From Arenimonas terrae (lineage in GTDB: Bacteria; Pseudomonadota; Gammaproteobacteria; Xanthomonadales; Xanthomonadaceae): DNA of 64,000 nt. The notes beneath the pieces were generated by a model. The model saw only the letters and a list, made by a program, of their open reading frames with translations, ran no database searches and had not been told where the DNA came from. Positions 18,096-27,747 of this stretch are shown here, one piece after another. The stretch spans positions 1,550,001-1,614,000 of the forward strand of contig NZ_SMDR01000001.1 of assembly GCF_006265115.1 (NCBI RefSeq), in the 5' to 3' direction. Positions within the stretch are counted from its first letter, which is position 1. Each line of letters begins with the position of its first letter. A program made the translations under genes and the position numbers.

Positions 18096-19256
18096 ATGCC
18101 CGTTACGCCTGTCCAGGGCCCCCGCCCCGCGCCGGAAAGCCCCGCCGCCCACGGCCTGGTCGCCCTGGCCGACCGCTGCGTGCAGTGCGGATTGTGCCTG
18201 CCGCATTGTCCCACCTACCGGCTGGACCGCAGCGAAGCCGAGTCGCCGCGCGGCCGCATCGCCTACGTCAAGGCCGTCGCCGAAGGCCGGCTTGCACCGA
18301 GCCCCGCCGGCGATGCGCATCTGGACCACTGCCTGGGCTGCCGCCGCTGCGAACCGGTCTGCCCGGCCGGCGTTTCCTACGGCGAACTGCTCGTCGGTGC
18401 GCGCACCGCGCAGGTGCAGCGGCAACCGCCGCCGCGGCGCCTGCGCTGGGCCGGCGCCCTGCTGGCGCGCCCCGCCCTGCTGGGTCCGCTGCTCGATCTC
18501 TATCGTCACCTGGGCGGCATGCTGCCCCGCGCCCTGCGGCCGCCGCTGCCGCGCCCGCCCGCCCCGGTCCCGCTGGCCGCGCCGGTGCTGGCCGCGCCGA
18601 CCCTGGCCCTGTTCTCGGGCTGCGTGGCGGATAGATATGAATCCGGCAGCCGCGCCGCCCTTGCCCGCCTTCTGGCCCGGGCCGGCATCCAGGTCGTGCA
18701 GCCGGCCGGCCAGACCTGCTGCGGAGCGGCGGCGGCCCACGCTGGCGACGCCGCCACCGCCACCCGCCTGGCCACCACCAACCGCGCCGCCTTCGCCGGC
18801 CAGGATCGCGTGCTCTGCCTGGCCAGCGGCTGCCAGGACAGCCTGGCCCGCAGCCTGGGCGAAGGCCCGGCGGTCGAGGACGCCCTGCAGGCCCTGGACC
18901 GGGTCGGCGACCGGCTCAGCTTCCGGCCGGCCCGGGGCCGGGTCGCCCTGCACCTGCCCTGCACCCAGCGCAGCGTGGTCCGCAGCGACGCCGCGCTGCG
19001 CCGGCTGCTGGCCCGCGTGCCCGGCCTGGACCTTGTCGAACTGCCGGACACCGGCTGCTGCGGCGCCGCCGGCCTGCACCAGCTGGCTGAACCCGCGCGC
19101 GCGGCCGCGCTGCGCCAGCCCCTGCTCGAGGCCCTGGCCGCCAGCGGGGCCACCGAACTGGTTTCGGCCAACATCGGCTGCCGCCTGCATCTGGCCGGGG
19201 GCACTACAATCCCCGTCCGGCATCCGATTGATTTCCTGGCCGAGCACCTGACATGA
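18096..19256 (+). CDS. (Fe-S)-binding oxidoreductase subunit, GlcF/GlpC type
   Basis: A 386-residue protein with two [4Fe-4S] ferredoxin motifs ([12 protein letters not shown] at about 29-40, [12 protein letters not shown] at about 79-90) followed by two CCG domains (the second cysteine pairs are CCGAAAAH and CCGAAGLH). This is the layout of the iron-sulfur subunit of glycolate oxidase and glycerol-3-phosphate dehydrogenase. No flavin subunit is adjacent, so substrate and electron partner are unknown. TAGCAT ends six bases before the ATG, a leaderless context. The stop overlaps coq7 by four bases (ATGA), so the two are coupled; a link to quinone reduction is an inference. Confidence 0.87.
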   Translation: MPVTPVQGPRPAPESPAAHGLVALADRCVQCGLCLPHCPTYRLDRSEAESPRGRIAYVKAVAEGRLAPSPAGDAHLDHCLGCRRCEPVCPAGVSYGELLVGARTAQVQRQPPPRRLRWAGALLARPALLGPLLDLYRHLGGMLPRALRPPLPRPPAPVPLAAPVLAAPTLALFSGCVADRYESGSRAALARLLARAGIQVVQPAGQTCCGAAAAHAGDAATATRLATTNRAAFAGQDRVLCLASGCQDSLARSLGEGPAVEDALQALDRVGDRLSFRPARGRVALHLPCTQRSVVRSDAALRRLLARVPGLDLVELPDTGCCGAAGLHQLAEPARAAALRQPLLEALAASGATELVSANIGCRLHLAGGTTIPVRHPIDFLAEHLT

Positions 19257-19897
19257 GCGCGACCCGCCGCTACAGCCCGCTGGACCGCCTGCTGATCGAA
19301 GCGCAGCACGCCCTGGGTACCAGCCTGGGCCAGGCCCGGGCGGAACGCCCGAATCCGGCCGGCTCCCTGCGCGACCCGGCGCTGGACGTCGCCGACCGAC
19401 GCCACGCCGCCGGCCTGATGCGCATCAACCACACCGGCGAGGTCTGCGCCCAGGCCCTGTATGTCGGCCAGGCTGCCGTCGCCCGCGACGAGGCCACCCG
19501 CGCCCAGCTGCTGCACGCCGCCCAGGAGGAAACCGACCACCTGGCCTGGTGCGGCGACCGCCTGCGCGAACTCGACAGCCGGCCCAGCCTGTTCAACCCG
19601 CTCTGGTATGCCGGCAGCTATGCCATCGGCCTGGCCGCGGGCCTGCGCGGCGATGGCTGGAACCTGGGTTTCGTGGTCGAGACCGAGCGCCAGGTCGAGG
19701 CCCATCTGGACGAACACCTGGGCAGCCTGCCGGCCGGCGACGAGCGCAGCCGCGCCATCATCCGCACGATGAAGGCCGACGAGGCCCGCCACGCCGACCA
19801 CGCCGAACAGGCCGGCGCCCGCAAGCTTCCCCAGCCCATCCCGCGCCTGATGGCGCTCAGCTCCCAGCTGATGAAGCTGGTCGCCTACCGCCTCTGA
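19253..19897 (+). CDS. coq7: 2-polyprenyl-3-methyl-6-methoxy-1,4-benzoquinone monooxygenase (Coq7 type)
   Basis: A 214-residue carboxylate-bridged diiron hydroxylase that carries out the C6 hydroxylation in ubiquinone synthesis. The diiron ligands lie in two EXXH-type pairs: NHTGEVCAQ with EETDHLAW, and [12 protein letters not shown] with DEARHADHA. It replaces the flavoenzyme UbiF used by E. coli. Membrane association is expected through the hydrophobic stretch near [14 protein letters not shown]. It is translationally coupled to the Fe-S gene upstream and ends one base before the convergent sugE stop codon. Confidence 0.93.
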   Translation: MSATRRYSPLDRLLIEAQHALGTSLGQARAERPNPAGSLRDPALDVADRRHAAGLMRINHTGEVCAQALYVGQAAVARDEATRAQLLHAAQEETDHLAWCGDRLRELDSRPSLFNPLWYAGSYAIGLAAGLRGDGWNLGFVVETERQVEAHLDEHLGSLPAGDERSRAIIRTMKADEARHADHAEQAGARKLPQPIPRLMALSSQLMKLVAYRL

Positions 19898-19898
19898 G

Positions 19899-20216
19899 TC
19901 AGGGCGAGGTGAGCTTGAGGCCGACGATGCCGGCCAGGATCAGGGCGATGCAGGCCAGGCGCGGCCAGGCCGCCGACTCGCCGAACAGCACGACGCCCAG
20001 GATCGCGGTGCCGACCGCGCCGATGCCGACCCAGACCGCGTAACCGGTGCCGATCGGGATCTCCTTGAGCGCCAGCGCCAGGCACCACATGCTCGCCGCC
20101 ATCGCCGCGACCGTGATCGTGCTGGCCAGCGGGCGGGTGAAGCCCTCGGTGTACTTGAGCCCGATCGCCCAGACGATCTCGAGCACGCCGGCGATCGCCA
20201 GATAGATCCACGCCAT
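19899..20216 (-). CDS. sugE: SMR-family transporter SugE/Gdx (guanidinium exporter type)
   Basis: A 105-residue four-helix small multidrug resistance protein. It starts [20 protein letters not shown], with the essential proton/substrate glutamate at E13. The [24 protein letters not shown] and LKLTSP stretches match E. coli SugE/Gdx rather than EmrE. Gdx proteins export guanidinium in exchange for protons. A ribosome site (AAGGAAGGAGAAGGGAG region) precedes the ATG. A terminator and two more hairpins lie between speD and this gene; see findings on a possible guanidine-responsive leader. Confidence 0.9.
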   Translation of the reverse strand: MAWIYLAIAGVLEIVWAIGLKYTEGFTRPLASTITVAAMAASMWCLALALKEIPIGTGYAVWVGIGAVGTAILGVVLFGESAAWPRLACIALILAGIVGLKLTSP

Positions 20217-20239
20217 CTCCCTTCTCCTTCCTTCGCCAG

Positions 20240-20272
20240 AAAAAACGGCCCGGAGCCTGCGCTCCGGACCGT
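20240..20272 (-). terminator. Rho-independent terminator after speD
   Basis: On the minus strand a 12-pair stem with one mismatch (arms 20261-20272 and 20245-20256, ACGGTCCGGAGC and GCTCCGGGCCGT) around a GCAG loop is followed by six T residues. It lies downstream of speD and about 25 bases upstream of the sugE start, so it may end speD transcripts or attenuate sugE. Confidence 0.85.
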
Positions 20273-20287
20273 CGTCGGTGATGCCTT

Positions 20288-20320
20288 GCCGGGAACGGTC
20301 CCGGCCGCGGGTCGTCCCGC
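20288..20320 (-). other. Two consecutive GC-rich hairpins in the speD 3' region / sugE leader
   Basis: Minus-strand RNA would form GCGGG-ACGA-CCCGC (20320-20307) and GCCGGGA-CCGT-TCCCGGC (20305-20288). The first has an ACGR tetraloop as in guanidine-II (mini-ykkC) riboswitch hairpins; the second does not. They come ten bases after the speD stop and just before the terminator ahead of sugE. Function is unproven. Confidence 0.35.
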
Positions 20321-20329
20321 AGTGAGGGA

Positions 20330-21124
20330 TCAGTCGGCCAGGTTGTGGCCGTTGAACAGCTCCACGATCTCGCGCTTGAGCTGGCTCTCGATCCGCAGCC
20401 GGTCCTTGAAGCCGAGGTTCTTGGCCTTCTCCTCGAACAGGTAGGTGTCGAGGTCGAATTCCTTCAGGTGCATCTTCGTGTGGAACAGGTTTTCCTGGTA
20501 CACGTTGACGTCGATCATCTCGTACTTGTTCTTGATCGGCTTGGACAGGAAGTCCTGGATCGAGTTGATCTTGTGGTCGATGTAGTGCTTCTTGCCCTTC
20601 ACGTCGCGGGTGAAACCGCGCACGCGGTAGTCCATCACCACGATGTCGGACTCGAAGCTCTCGATCAGGTAGTTCAGGGCCTTCAGCGGCGAGATGACGC
20701 CGCAGGTCGCGACGTCGATGTCGGCGCGGAAGGTCGCGATGCCGTTGTGCGGGTGCGTTTCCGGATAGGTGTGCACGGTGATGTGCGACTTGTCCAGGTG
20801 CGCGACCACGGCGTCGGAGATCAGCTCCTTGCCGGCGGCCTTCTTGTCGATCACCGGTTCTTCGGAGATCAGGATCGTCACCGAGGCACCCTGCGGGTCG
20901 TAGTCCTGGCGGGCCACGTTCAGGATGTTGGCGCCGATGATCTCGGCCACGTCGGTCAGTATCTGGGTCAGGCGCTCGGCGTTGTAGGCTTCATCGATGT
21001 ACTCGATGTAGCGCTGGCGCTGCTCCTCCGACACCGCGTAGCAGACGTCGTAGATGTTGAAGCTCAGGGCCTTGGTCAGGTTGTTGAAACCCTGGAGCCT
21101 GAGGCGAGGAAGCGGCTTGACCAC
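20330..21124 (-). CDS. speD: S-adenosylmethionine decarboxylase (proenzyme)
   Basis: The E. coli-type SpeD, which decarboxylates SAM to supply aminopropyl groups for spermidine. Starting at the GTG at 21124 gives 264 residues, the same as E. coli. The pyruvoyl-forming serine is in [17 protein letters not shown], and [16 protein letters not shown] and [15 protein letters not shown]-like stretches are conserved. The frame is open further upstream, to 21169, but that part is not family-like. A GATAAT about 35-40 bases upstream, read on the minus strand, is a likely -10 box. A terminator follows the gene. Confidence 0.94.
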   Translation of the reverse strand: MVKPLPRLRLQGFNNLTKALSFNIYDVCYAVSEEQRQRYIEYIDEAYNAERLTQILTDVAEIIGANILNVARQDYDPQGASVTILISEEPVIDKKAAGKELISDAVVAHLDKSHITVHTYPETHPHNGIATFRADIDVATCGVISPLKALNYLIESFESDIVVMDYRVRGFTRDVKGKKHYIDHKINSIQDFLSKPIKNKYEMIDVNVYQENLFHTKMHLKEFDLDTYLFEEKAKNLGFKDRLRIESQLKREIVELFNGHNLAD

Positions 21125-21306
21125 GTGGGCGTTCCTGCGTGCGGAGGGGGGTGGAGCGAGGGGGCGCATTATCGGCCAAACCGCCCCCGGGGGAAACCTC
21201 CGCCCGGCCGGGGCCCCGCCGCCATTGCCGGGGCCGGCCTCACGGCCTAAGCTGAATGCCTAACCGGGGCCCAGGCACCGCCATGGCGCTGAACAGGAGT
21301 TCACCG

Positions 21307-21978
21307 ATGCCGCTGCAGCCGCACAAGGTCGTCAACAGCCCGCTCGCGCCCGACGCGGCCACGCTGGGCCGCTTCCTCGACCATTGCCACCGCCGCCGCT
21401 ACCCGTCGCGGACAGACGTGTTCCGCCCGGGCACGCCCGCCACCTCGCTCTATTACGTCGTCAGCGGCTCGCTCAGCGTGGTCAGCGAGGAGCCGGACGG
21501 CCGCGAACTGATCCTGGGCTACATCAACGCCGGCGAGTTCATCGGCGAGATGGGCCTGTTCTTCGCCGCCGACCAGCGCGCCGTGGTGGTCCGCACCCGC
21601 AGCGCCTGCGAGCTGGCCGAGATCAACTACGAACGCCTGCACCAGCTGTTCGCCGGCCCGCTGCAGTCCGAGTGTCCGCGCATCCTGTACGCCATCGGCC
21701 TGCAGCTGTCCAAGCGCCTGCTCGACACCAGCCGCAAGGCCAGCCGCCTGGCCTTCCTGGACGTCAGCGGCCGCATCGTCCGGACCCTGAATGATCTGTG
21801 CCAGGAGCCGGATGCGCTGTCGCACCCGCAGGGCACCCAGATCCGGGTCTCGCGCCAGGAGCTGGCCCGCATCGTCGGCTGCTCGCGCGAGATGGCCGGC
21901 CGCGTGCTCAAGCAGCTGCAGGAGCAGGGCGTGCTGCACGCGCGTGGCAAGACCATCGTGGTGTACGGCACGCGCTGA
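21307..21978 (+). CDS. clp: CRP/FNR-family regulator, Clp-like
   Basis: A 223-residue regulator very similar to Xanthomonas Clp: HRRRYPSRTDVFRPG at the start of the cNMP-binding fold, LYYVVSGSLSVVSEE, GEFIGEMGLF, then LSKRLLDTSRKASRLAFLD and the helix-turn-helix TQIRVSRQELARIVGCSREMAGRVLK, ending TIVVYGTR. In Xanthomonas Clp activates virulence and extracellular enzyme genes, and c-di-GMP inhibits its DNA binding. The E in GEFIGEM is the residue linked to that behaviour. AGGAG (21295-21299) seven bases before the ATG at 21307 decides the start; ATG 21283 would add eight residues. The GNAT gene follows after three bases. Confidence 0.9.
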   Translation: MPLQPHKVVNSPLAPDAATLGRFLDHCHRRRYPSRTDVFRPGTPATSLYYVVSGSLSVVSEEPDGRELILGYINAGEFIGEMGLFFAADQRAVVVRTRSACELAEINYERLHQLFAGPLQSECPRILYAIGLQLSKRLLDTSRKASRLAFLDVSGRIVRTLNDLCQEPDALSHPQGTQIRVSRQELARIVGCSREMAGRVLKQLQEQGVLHARGKTIVVYGTR

Positions 21979-21981
21979 TCC

Positions 21982-22437
21982 ATGGCCTCGAGCGCCGGTA
22001 GCGAATCGCTGCTGGTCCGCCCCGCGTCCGCGCAGGACGCGGCCGGTGTCGCCACCCTGCTGGGCGTGCTGGGTTATCCCTGCGACCGCGCCGAAGCCGC
22101 CGCCCGGCTGCGTGCCATCGAAGACGAAGCCGACCAGCAGATCCTGGTCGCGGACCGCCACGGCTGCCTGGTCGGCCTGCTGGCCCTGGACCTGATGTAT
22201 TACCTGCCGCTCGGCGCACGCACCTGCCGCATCACCGCCCTGGTGGTCGCCGACGGCGAGCAGCGCCGCGGCGTCGGCCGCCTGCTGCTGCGCGAGGCGG
22301 AAACCCGGGCCCGCCAGGCCGGCGCCGCACGCATCGAGCTGACCTCGGCCACGCACCGGCACGAAGCCCACGAGTTCTACCGGGCCTGCGGCTTCGGCGA
22401 GAGCGCGCTGCGTTTCCTCAAGCGCCTGGGCGCCTGA
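21982..22437 (+). CDS. GNAT-family N-acetyltransferase
   Basis: A 151-residue single GNAT domain. Motif A, which binds acetyl-CoA, is TALVVADGEQRRGVGRLLL (Q/RxxGxG/A form), followed by the HEAHEFYRACGF motif B. Substrate is unknown. It starts three bases after the clp stop and is probably co-transcribed, though clp carries no obvious functional link. It is convergent with the HAD phosphatase gene. Confidence 0.85.
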   Translation: MASSAGSESLLVRPASAQDAAGVATLLGVLGYPCDRAEAAARLRAIEDEADQQILVADRHGCLVGLLALDLMYYLPLGARTCRITALVVADGEQRRGVGRLLLREAETRARQAGAARIELTSATHRHEAHEFYRACGFGESALRFLKRLGA

Positions 22438-22452
22438 GCCCCGGCGAACCGC

Positions 22453-23115
22453 CTAGAGCAGCAGTTCGAAGGCGCCGCGCAGCCGGCGGTTGACCCGCGC
22501 GACGCTGCGCCGGTCCGGCAGCACCAGCACCGGCCGCGCCGTTTCGCACAGGATGGGCAGGTCGCGGGCGCTGTCGCTGTAGACGGCGGCGAAGGGCGGG
22601 CGGATGTCGTGCCGGGCCAGGGCCACCAGCTTGCGCGGGCCGATCGTGTGTTCGACGCCGATGTAGCCGCCGAAGGCCGGCTTCACCGTCGAACCGACCA
22701 CCGGCACGTCCGGCTGCCCGAGGGCGCGCCACAGGTCGCGGGCCAGGCCCGCTTCGGCGCCGGTGACGATTACCACCCGGTCGCCGGCGGCGAGGTGGGC
22801 ATGCAGGCGGGCGACCGCGGGCGCGATCAGCAGCTCGTCGCGGCGGGCGGCGCAGTCCTGAAGGAAGTCCTCGCGCGCCTCGGTGATCGCCTCTTGGGTG
22901 CGGCCGACCGTGGCCAGCCAGGTGTAGAAGCTTGCGGGCAGCCAGGCGCTGCGCCACCAGGCGAAGCCCGGCGCCAGGAAGGGAAAGCTCAGGCCCGCCG
23001 CAAGCCGGCGCAGCGGGTGGCTGCCGAGCTGGCCGCGCAGCCAGGCGGCGGCGCAGTCGCCCCGCACCAGGGTGCCGTCGAAGTCGAACAGTACCGCGGC
23101 CGGGCGCGCGCTCAT
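22453..23115 (-). CDS. HAD-IB family phosphatase
   Basis: A 220-residue haloacid dehalogenase-like phosphatase with all four motifs: [10 protein letters not shown] (nucleophile D and acid D), [12 protein letters not shown], a lysine in [11 protein letters not shown] or GPRKL, and [11 protein letters not shown]. The ITEAREDFL region and overall size resemble PgpC-like phosphatidylglycerophosphatases and phosphoserine-phosphatase-like HAD-IB proteins. The ATG overlaps the trpC stop by four bases (ATGA), so it is the last gene of the trpGDC transcript. No direct tryptophan step is expected for it. Confidence 0.84.
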   Translation of the reverse strand: MSARPAAVLFDFDGTLVRGDCAAAWLRGQLGSHPLRRLAAGLSFPFLAPGFAWWRSAWLPASFYTWLATVGRTQEAITEAREDFLQDCAARRDELLIAPAVARLHAHLAAGDRVVIVTGAEAGLARDLWRALGQPDVPVVGSTVKPAFGGYIGVEHTIGPRKLVALARHDIRPPFAAVYSDSARDLPILCETARPVLVLPDRRSVARVNRRLRGAFELLL

Positions 23116-23900
23116 GCGAACAGCCGCGCCAGCTCGGCGCCCGGGTCGGGAGCGCGCATGAAGGTCTCGCCGACCAGGAAGGCGTGCACGCCCTGGCCAC
23201 GCATCCGCGCCACGTCGGCCGGCGTGGCGATGCCGCTCTCGGTCACCAGGACGCGGTCGCGCGGCACGGCGTCGCGCAGGTCGAGCGTGGTCTGCAGCGA
23301 CACTTCGAAGGTGCGCAGGCTGCGGTTGTTGATGCCCACGAGCGGCACGCCCACCTGCAGCGCGCGCTCGAGTTCGTCGATGTCGTGCACTTCCACCAGC
23401 ACATCCATGCCCAGGTCCATGGCGAGGTGCGAAAGTTCGGCCAGCGCCGCGTCCCCCAGAGCTGCAACGATCAGCAGGATGCAGTCGGCGCCGAGCGCGC
23501 GCGCCTCGTACACCTGCCAGGCGTCGATGGTGAAATCCTTGCGCAGCACCGGCAGCGTGCAGGCAGCGCGGGCCTGCACCAGGTAATCGTCGGCGCCCTG
23601 GAAGAAGTCCACGTCGGTCAGCACCGACAGACAGGCGGCGCCGCCGCGTTCGTAGCTGGCGGCGATCTGCGCGGGATGGAAATCCGGGCGGATCACGCCC
23701 TTGCTCGGGCTCGCCTTCTTCACCTCGGCGATCACCGCCGGCAGGCCGGCGGCGATTTTCGCCTGCAGCGCGGCGGCGAAACCGCGGGCCGGGGCCAGGC
23801 CCTCGCAGCGCGCCGACAGCTCGCGCAGCGGCAGCCGCGCGGCCCGCTCGGCCACTTCTTCCGCCTTGCGGCGCAGGATCGTCTGCAAAATATCGCTCAT
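23112..23900 (-). CDS. trpC: Indole-3-glycerol phosphate synthase
   Basis: A 262-residue stand-alone TIM barrel closing CdRP to indole-3-glycerol phosphate. Key stretches: [19 protein letters not shown] (catalytic K), [23 protein letters not shown] (catalytic K), [23 protein letters not shown] and [12 protein letters not shown]. It is not fused to trpF, unlike E. coli. It lies in trpG-trpD-(ABM)-trpC-HAD order on the minus strand, with a REPIN between its start and the upstream gene. Confidence 0.95.
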   Translation of the reverse strand: MSDILQTILRRKAEEVAERAARLPLRELSARCEGLAPARGFAAALQAKIAAGLPAVIAEVKKASPSKGVIRPDFHPAQIAASYERGGAACLSVLTDVDFFQGADDYLVQARAACTLPVLRKDFTIDAWQVYEARALGADCILLIVAALGDAALAELSHLAMDLGMDVLVEVHDIDELERALQVGVPLVGINNRSLRTFEVSLQTTLDLRDAVPRDRVLVTESGIATPADVARMRGQGVHAFLVGETFMRAPDPGAELARLFA

Positions 23901-23904
23901 GAAT

Positions 23905-23986
23905 ATCCGGGGTCAGAGTGCATTTATTCTTCCGGCGGGTCCGAAGGCATGCCGGAGTCGGAGTTAAATGCACTCTGACCCCGGAT
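23905..23986. repeat. REPIN-like inverted repeat
   Basis: Two 22-base arms (23905-23926 and 23965-23986) are exact inverse complements, containing CCGGGGTCAGAGTGCATTTA and its complement. The 38-base middle holds a further inverted pair (TCCGGC/GCCGGA). This fits a REP doublet forming a long hairpin, of the GGGGTCAGAGTGCA type that I associate with RAYT-linked REPs. It lies four bases from the trpC start and overlaps the end of the monooxygenase-like gene. Confidence 0.75.
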
Positions 23987-24319
23987 TGCCGGACCGCCGT
24001 AGGCGCGCTCGACTTTCGCCACGCGCAGTTCGAAGTGTTCGTACCACTCGGTGCGGCCGCGTTCGCGCGCCAGCGTGTGTTCGGCGTGACGGCGCCAAGC
24101 CAGGATCGCGGCCTCGCTTTCCCAGTAGCTCACGGTGATGCCCAGGCCGCTGGCGTCGCGCACGCTTTCGACGCCGAGGTAGCCGGGCTGCTGCGCCGCC
24201 AGCTCGGCCATGCGGTCGGCGGTGGCGCCGTAGCCCTGGTCGCCGTCGCGGCGCTGGCTGGTGAAGACGACCGCGTAGTACGGCGGCGCTGGCGTGCGGG
24301 CGAAACCCTCGTTGGACAT
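23924..24319 (-). CDS. Antibiotic biosynthesis monooxygenase (ABM) family protein
   Basis: A 131-residue protein with a ferredoxin-like ABM fold: YYAVVFTSQR, then PGYLGVESVRDASGLGITVSYW and AILAWRRHAEHTLARERGR, ending in WYEHFELRVAKVERAYG. Similar proteins cover quinol or heme-type monooxygenases and many of unknown role. The natural domain ends near residue 110; the last 20 residues and the TAA stop come from the REPIN, so the native C-terminus has been replaced or extended. It sits 5 bases after trpD. A role in tryptophan synthesis is not established. Confidence 0.78.
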   Translation of the reverse strand: MSNEGFARTPAPPYYAVVFTSQRRDGDQGYGATADRMAELAAQQPGYLGVESVRDASGLGITVSYWESEAAILAWRRHAEHTLARERGRTEWYEHFELRVAKVERAYGGPAIRGQSAFNSDSGMPSDPPEE

Positions 24320-24324
24320 GATTC

Positions 24325-25359
24325 CTACTTGCCGGCAAGCCGGCGGGTGGTGGCGACGAACTGGTCGAGCTTGGCGCGGGCCAGGCCGGAGGCGATCGCC
24401 CTGCGCGCCTGGTCGATGCCGTCGGCGATCGACACCGCGCGCCCGGCGGCGTACAGCGCGGCGCCGGCGTTGAGCGCGACAATCTCGCGCGGCAGGCCGT
24501 CCTTGCCGTCCAGGGCTTCCTTCAACAGGACCATCGACTCGGCCGAATTCTCTACGCGCAGGTTGCGGCTGGCCGCCATCGAGATGCCGAAGTCCTCGGG
24601 ATGGATCTCGTATTCGACGACATCGTCGCCGCGCAGCTCGCCGACCATGGTGGCGCCGCCCAGCGAGATCTCGTCCATGCCGTCGCGGCCCCAGACCACC
24701 AGGGCGCGCTTGGCGCCCAGGCGCTGCAGCACGCGCACCTGGATGCCGACCAGGTCCGGATGGAATACGCCCATCAGGATGTTCGGCGCGCCGGCCGGAT
24801 TGGTCAGCGGGCCGAGGATGTTGAAGAGGGTGCGTACGCCGAGCTCCTTGCGCACCGGTGCGACGTTTTTCATCGCCGGGTGGTGGATCGGCGCAAACAT
24901 GAAGCCCATGCCGGTCTCGGCGATGCAGGCCGAAACCTGCTCGGGCTGCAGCTCGATCACCGCGCCCAGGGCCTCCAGCACGTCGGCGCTGCCGGACTTG
25001 GACGAGACGCTGCGGTTGCCGTGTTTGGCGACCTTCGCCCCGGCCGCCGCCACCACGAACATGCTGGCGGTGGAGATGTTGAAGGTGTGCGCGCCGTCGC
25101 CGCCCGTGCCGACGATGTCGACGAAGTTGTGCGCGTCGGGCACGACCACCTTGGCCGCGAACTCGCGCATCACCCGCGCCGCACCGGCGATCTCGCCGAC
25201 GGTTTCCTTCTTCACGCGCAGGCCGGACAGGATGGCGGCGGTCAGCACCGGCGACACGTCGCCGCGCATGATCTGCCGCATCAACTCGACCATCTCGTCG
25301 TGGAAGATCTCGCGGTTCTCGATGATGCGCTGCAGGGCGTCCTGCGGGGTGATGGGCAT
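24325..25359 (-). CDS. trpD: Anthranilate phosphoribosyltransferase
   Basis: A 344-residue enzyme that joins anthranilate to PRPP. Conserved stretches: [19 protein letters not shown] (PRPP site), [21 protein letters not shown], and [10 protein letters not shown]. Starting at the ATG at 25359 ([12 protein letters not shown]) gives the family length; upstream in-frame codons overlap trpG. It follows trpG with a 7-base gap and is not fused to it. Confidence 0.96.
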   Translation of the reverse strand: MPITPQDALQRIIENREIFHDEMVELMRQIMRGDVSPVLTAAILSGLRVKKETVGEIAGAARVMREFAAKVVVPDAHNFVDIVGTGGDGAHTFNISTASMFVVAAAGAKVAKHGNRSVSSKSGSADVLEALGAVIELQPEQVSACIAETGMGFMFAPIHHPAMKNVAPVRKELGVRTLFNILGPLTNPAGAPNILMGVFHPDLVGIQVRVLQRLGAKRALVVWGRDGMDEISLGGATMVGELRGDDVVEYEIHPEDFGISMAASRNLRVENSAESMVLLKEALDGKDGLPREIVALNAGAALYAAGRAVSIADGIDQARRAIASGLARAKLDQFVATTRRLAGK

Positions 25360-25366
25360 GGCGGCC

Positions 25367-25945
<579 letters not shown>

Positions 25946-25973
25946 GGGGACGGCCGGCGCGGAGGGGCCGCTG

Positions 25974-25979
25974 AGTATA
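25974..25979 (-). promoter_or_regulatory. -10 box of the trpG operon
   Basis: TATACT on the minus strand, about 28 bases before the trpG ATG, predicts a leader of about 20 bases. It lies just after the stop codon of the diguanylate cyclase gene. No convincing -35 was seen, and the short leader leaves no room for a Trp-rich leader peptide. Confidence 0.55.
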
Positions 25980-25991
25980 AGGCCGCCCGCC

Positions 25992-27737
25992 CTACTGCGC
26001 GGCCACTTCGACGCGGTTCCGGCCATTTCGCTTGGCGCGGTACAGCGCATCGTCCGCCGCGGCCAACAGCCGCTCGGGCGCCTTCAGGATTTCGCCCTGG
26101 CGGGCCCACAGCGCGGCCACGCCGACGCTGACCGTCACCGGCACCGCCGCCCGGCCGACCGAGATCGGCCCGGCGTTCTCGATGCAGGCGCGCAGCCGTT
26201 CGCCCAACTGGCTGGCTTCGGACAGTGCGGCTTCCACCGCCAGCACCGCGAACTCCTCGCCGCCGACCCGGGCCAGCAGGTCGCCGCCGCGCACCTGCTC
26301 TTCCAGCAGCATCGCCACCCGCCGCAGCACGGTGTCGCCGGCCGGGTGGCCGTACTGGTCGTTGATGGCCTTGAAGTGGTCGATGTCGAGGGTGACCAGG
26401 GCGATGGGCTTTCCGGCCTCGGCGCAGCGCGTGACCTCGCGCGCCAGCTGGTCGCCGAAGTGGCGGCGGTTGGCCAGGCCGGTGAGCGCGTCGGTCATGG
26501 CCAGCACTTCGAGCTGGGCATTGGCCTCGCGCAGTTCCAGGGTGCGGTCGCGCACCCGCTGCTCGAGCTGCTGGGTCAGCGCCGTCAGTTCGTCCTGGTG
26601 CTGGGTCAGGTCCTCGACCAGGCTGCGCAGCGCGGCGGTCAGCTGGCGGGCCTCGCGGTAGCCGCGTTCGCGTGGAAAGCGGGCGTCCGGCTCGCCGGCC
26701 TGGATGCGCCGCGCCGCGCCGGCGAGCGCGCGCAGCGGCGCGCCGATCAGGCGCGCCATCACGGTGGCGACCAACAGGAAGCTCAGGGTCAGCGCGGCCG
26801 CCGCGAGCCAGATCTGCCGGCGCAGCTCGGCCACCGGCTGGAAGGCCAGGCCCGCGTCCTTGCGCACCAGCACCGCCCAGCCCAGGCTATGGAAGGTCTC
26901 GCGACCGATGGTGGGGGCGAAGCCGGTGAGGTACTCGCCGCCGTCCGGCCACGTCTCCAGCACCGCCGCGCTTTCGCCGCGCAGCACCTGCTGCACGCTC
27001 GGGATGTCGAGGCGCTGGCCGCGCCAGGATTTCGGCCCCAGCACCACTTCACCCTGCCGGTTGACCACGAAGATCTCGACCGGGTCGGTGAGCATCAGCG
27101 GCTGCAGCAGGCCCTGGCGCATGGTCTCGGCCCATTGCCAGGACAGGTGCGCACCCAGCACACCGATCACCACGCCGTGGTCGTCGTGGATCGGCGCCGC
27201 GACGTCGATCAGGCGCAGCGGTTCGTCGCCCTGCACCGGCAGCAGTTTGGCCAGCAGCACCGCCTCGTGGATGTCGCCGACGTAGGGTTCCTTGCGGCCG
27301 GCCTGGAACCAGGGCCGCTGCGCCACGCTGATGCCCTCGAGCATGCCGCGGCTGGCGATCTGCACGCGGCCTTCGGCGTCGGTGACGCCGATCCAGGCAT
27401 AGTCGGGGTAATTGAGCTGCATCATCCCGAACAGGTCGCGCAGCAAGGACTGGTTGGCCATCGGCTCGTCGAGGCCCGGCAGCAGCGACAGGGCGCGCAT
27501 GTCGTTGAGGCGTTCGTACAGCCCCTCGTCCATGCGGTCGGCGAGCGAGCGCGAGGTGCCGGCCAGACGCAGGCCGATGTCCTCGCGCAGCTTCTGGGTG
27601 GCCGCGCGCTCGACCAACAGGGACAGGGCGCCGACCAGCACCACGGCCAGCACGCCGTAGCTCAGGCCCAGCCACAGGCGCAGGCCGGCGCTGCGGGGGC
27701 GGAGGCGGTCGGCGAGGGCGCGCAGGTCCAAGGGCAC
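25992..27737 (-). CDS. Membrane diguanylate cyclase with dCache sensor
   Basis: A 581-residue protein: transmembrane helix (about 19-41), periplasmic double-Cache domain (about 45-290, with [13 protein letters not shown] and [18 protein letters not shown]), second helix (about 307-329), HAMP (about 330-385), coiled linker and GGDEF domain. The active site is GGEEF (492-496) and the inhibitory I-site RGGD (483-486) is five residues before it, so it should be an active, product-inhibited c-di-GMP synthase. I chose the GTG at 27737: TAAGTT ends seven bases before it (leaderless context), 10 bases after the trpE stop. An ATG at 27791 would overlap trpE. It lies between trpE and trpG. Confidence 0.88.
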   Translation of the reverse strand: MPLDLRALADRLRPRSAGLRLWLGLSYGVLAVVLVGALSLLVERAATQKLREDIGLRLAGTSRSLADRMDEGLYERLNDMRALSLLPGLDEPMANQSLLRDLFGMMQLNYPDYAWIGVTDAEGRVQIASRGMLEGISVAQRPWFQAGRKEPYVGDIHEAVLLAKLLPVQGDEPLRLIDVAAPIHDDHGVVIGVLGAHLSWQWAETMRQGLLQPLMLTDPVEIFVVNRQGEVVLGPKSWRGQRLDIPSVQQVLRGESAAVLETWPDGGEYLTGFAPTIGRETFHSLGWAVLVRKDAGLAFQPVAELRRQIWLAAAALTLSFLLVATVMARLIGAPLRALAGAARRIQAGEPDARFPRERGYREARQLTAALRSLVEDLTQHQDELTALTQQLEQRVRDRTLELREANAQLEVLAMTDALTGLANRRHFGDQLAREVTRCAEAGKPIALVTLDIDHFKAINDQYGHPAGDTVLRRVAMLLEEQVRGGDLLARVGGEEFAVLAVEAALSEASQLGERLRACIENAGPISVGRAAVPVTVSVGVAALWARQGEILKAPERLLAAADDALYRAKRNGRNRVEVAAQ

Positions 27738-27747
27738 GCCCCGAAAC

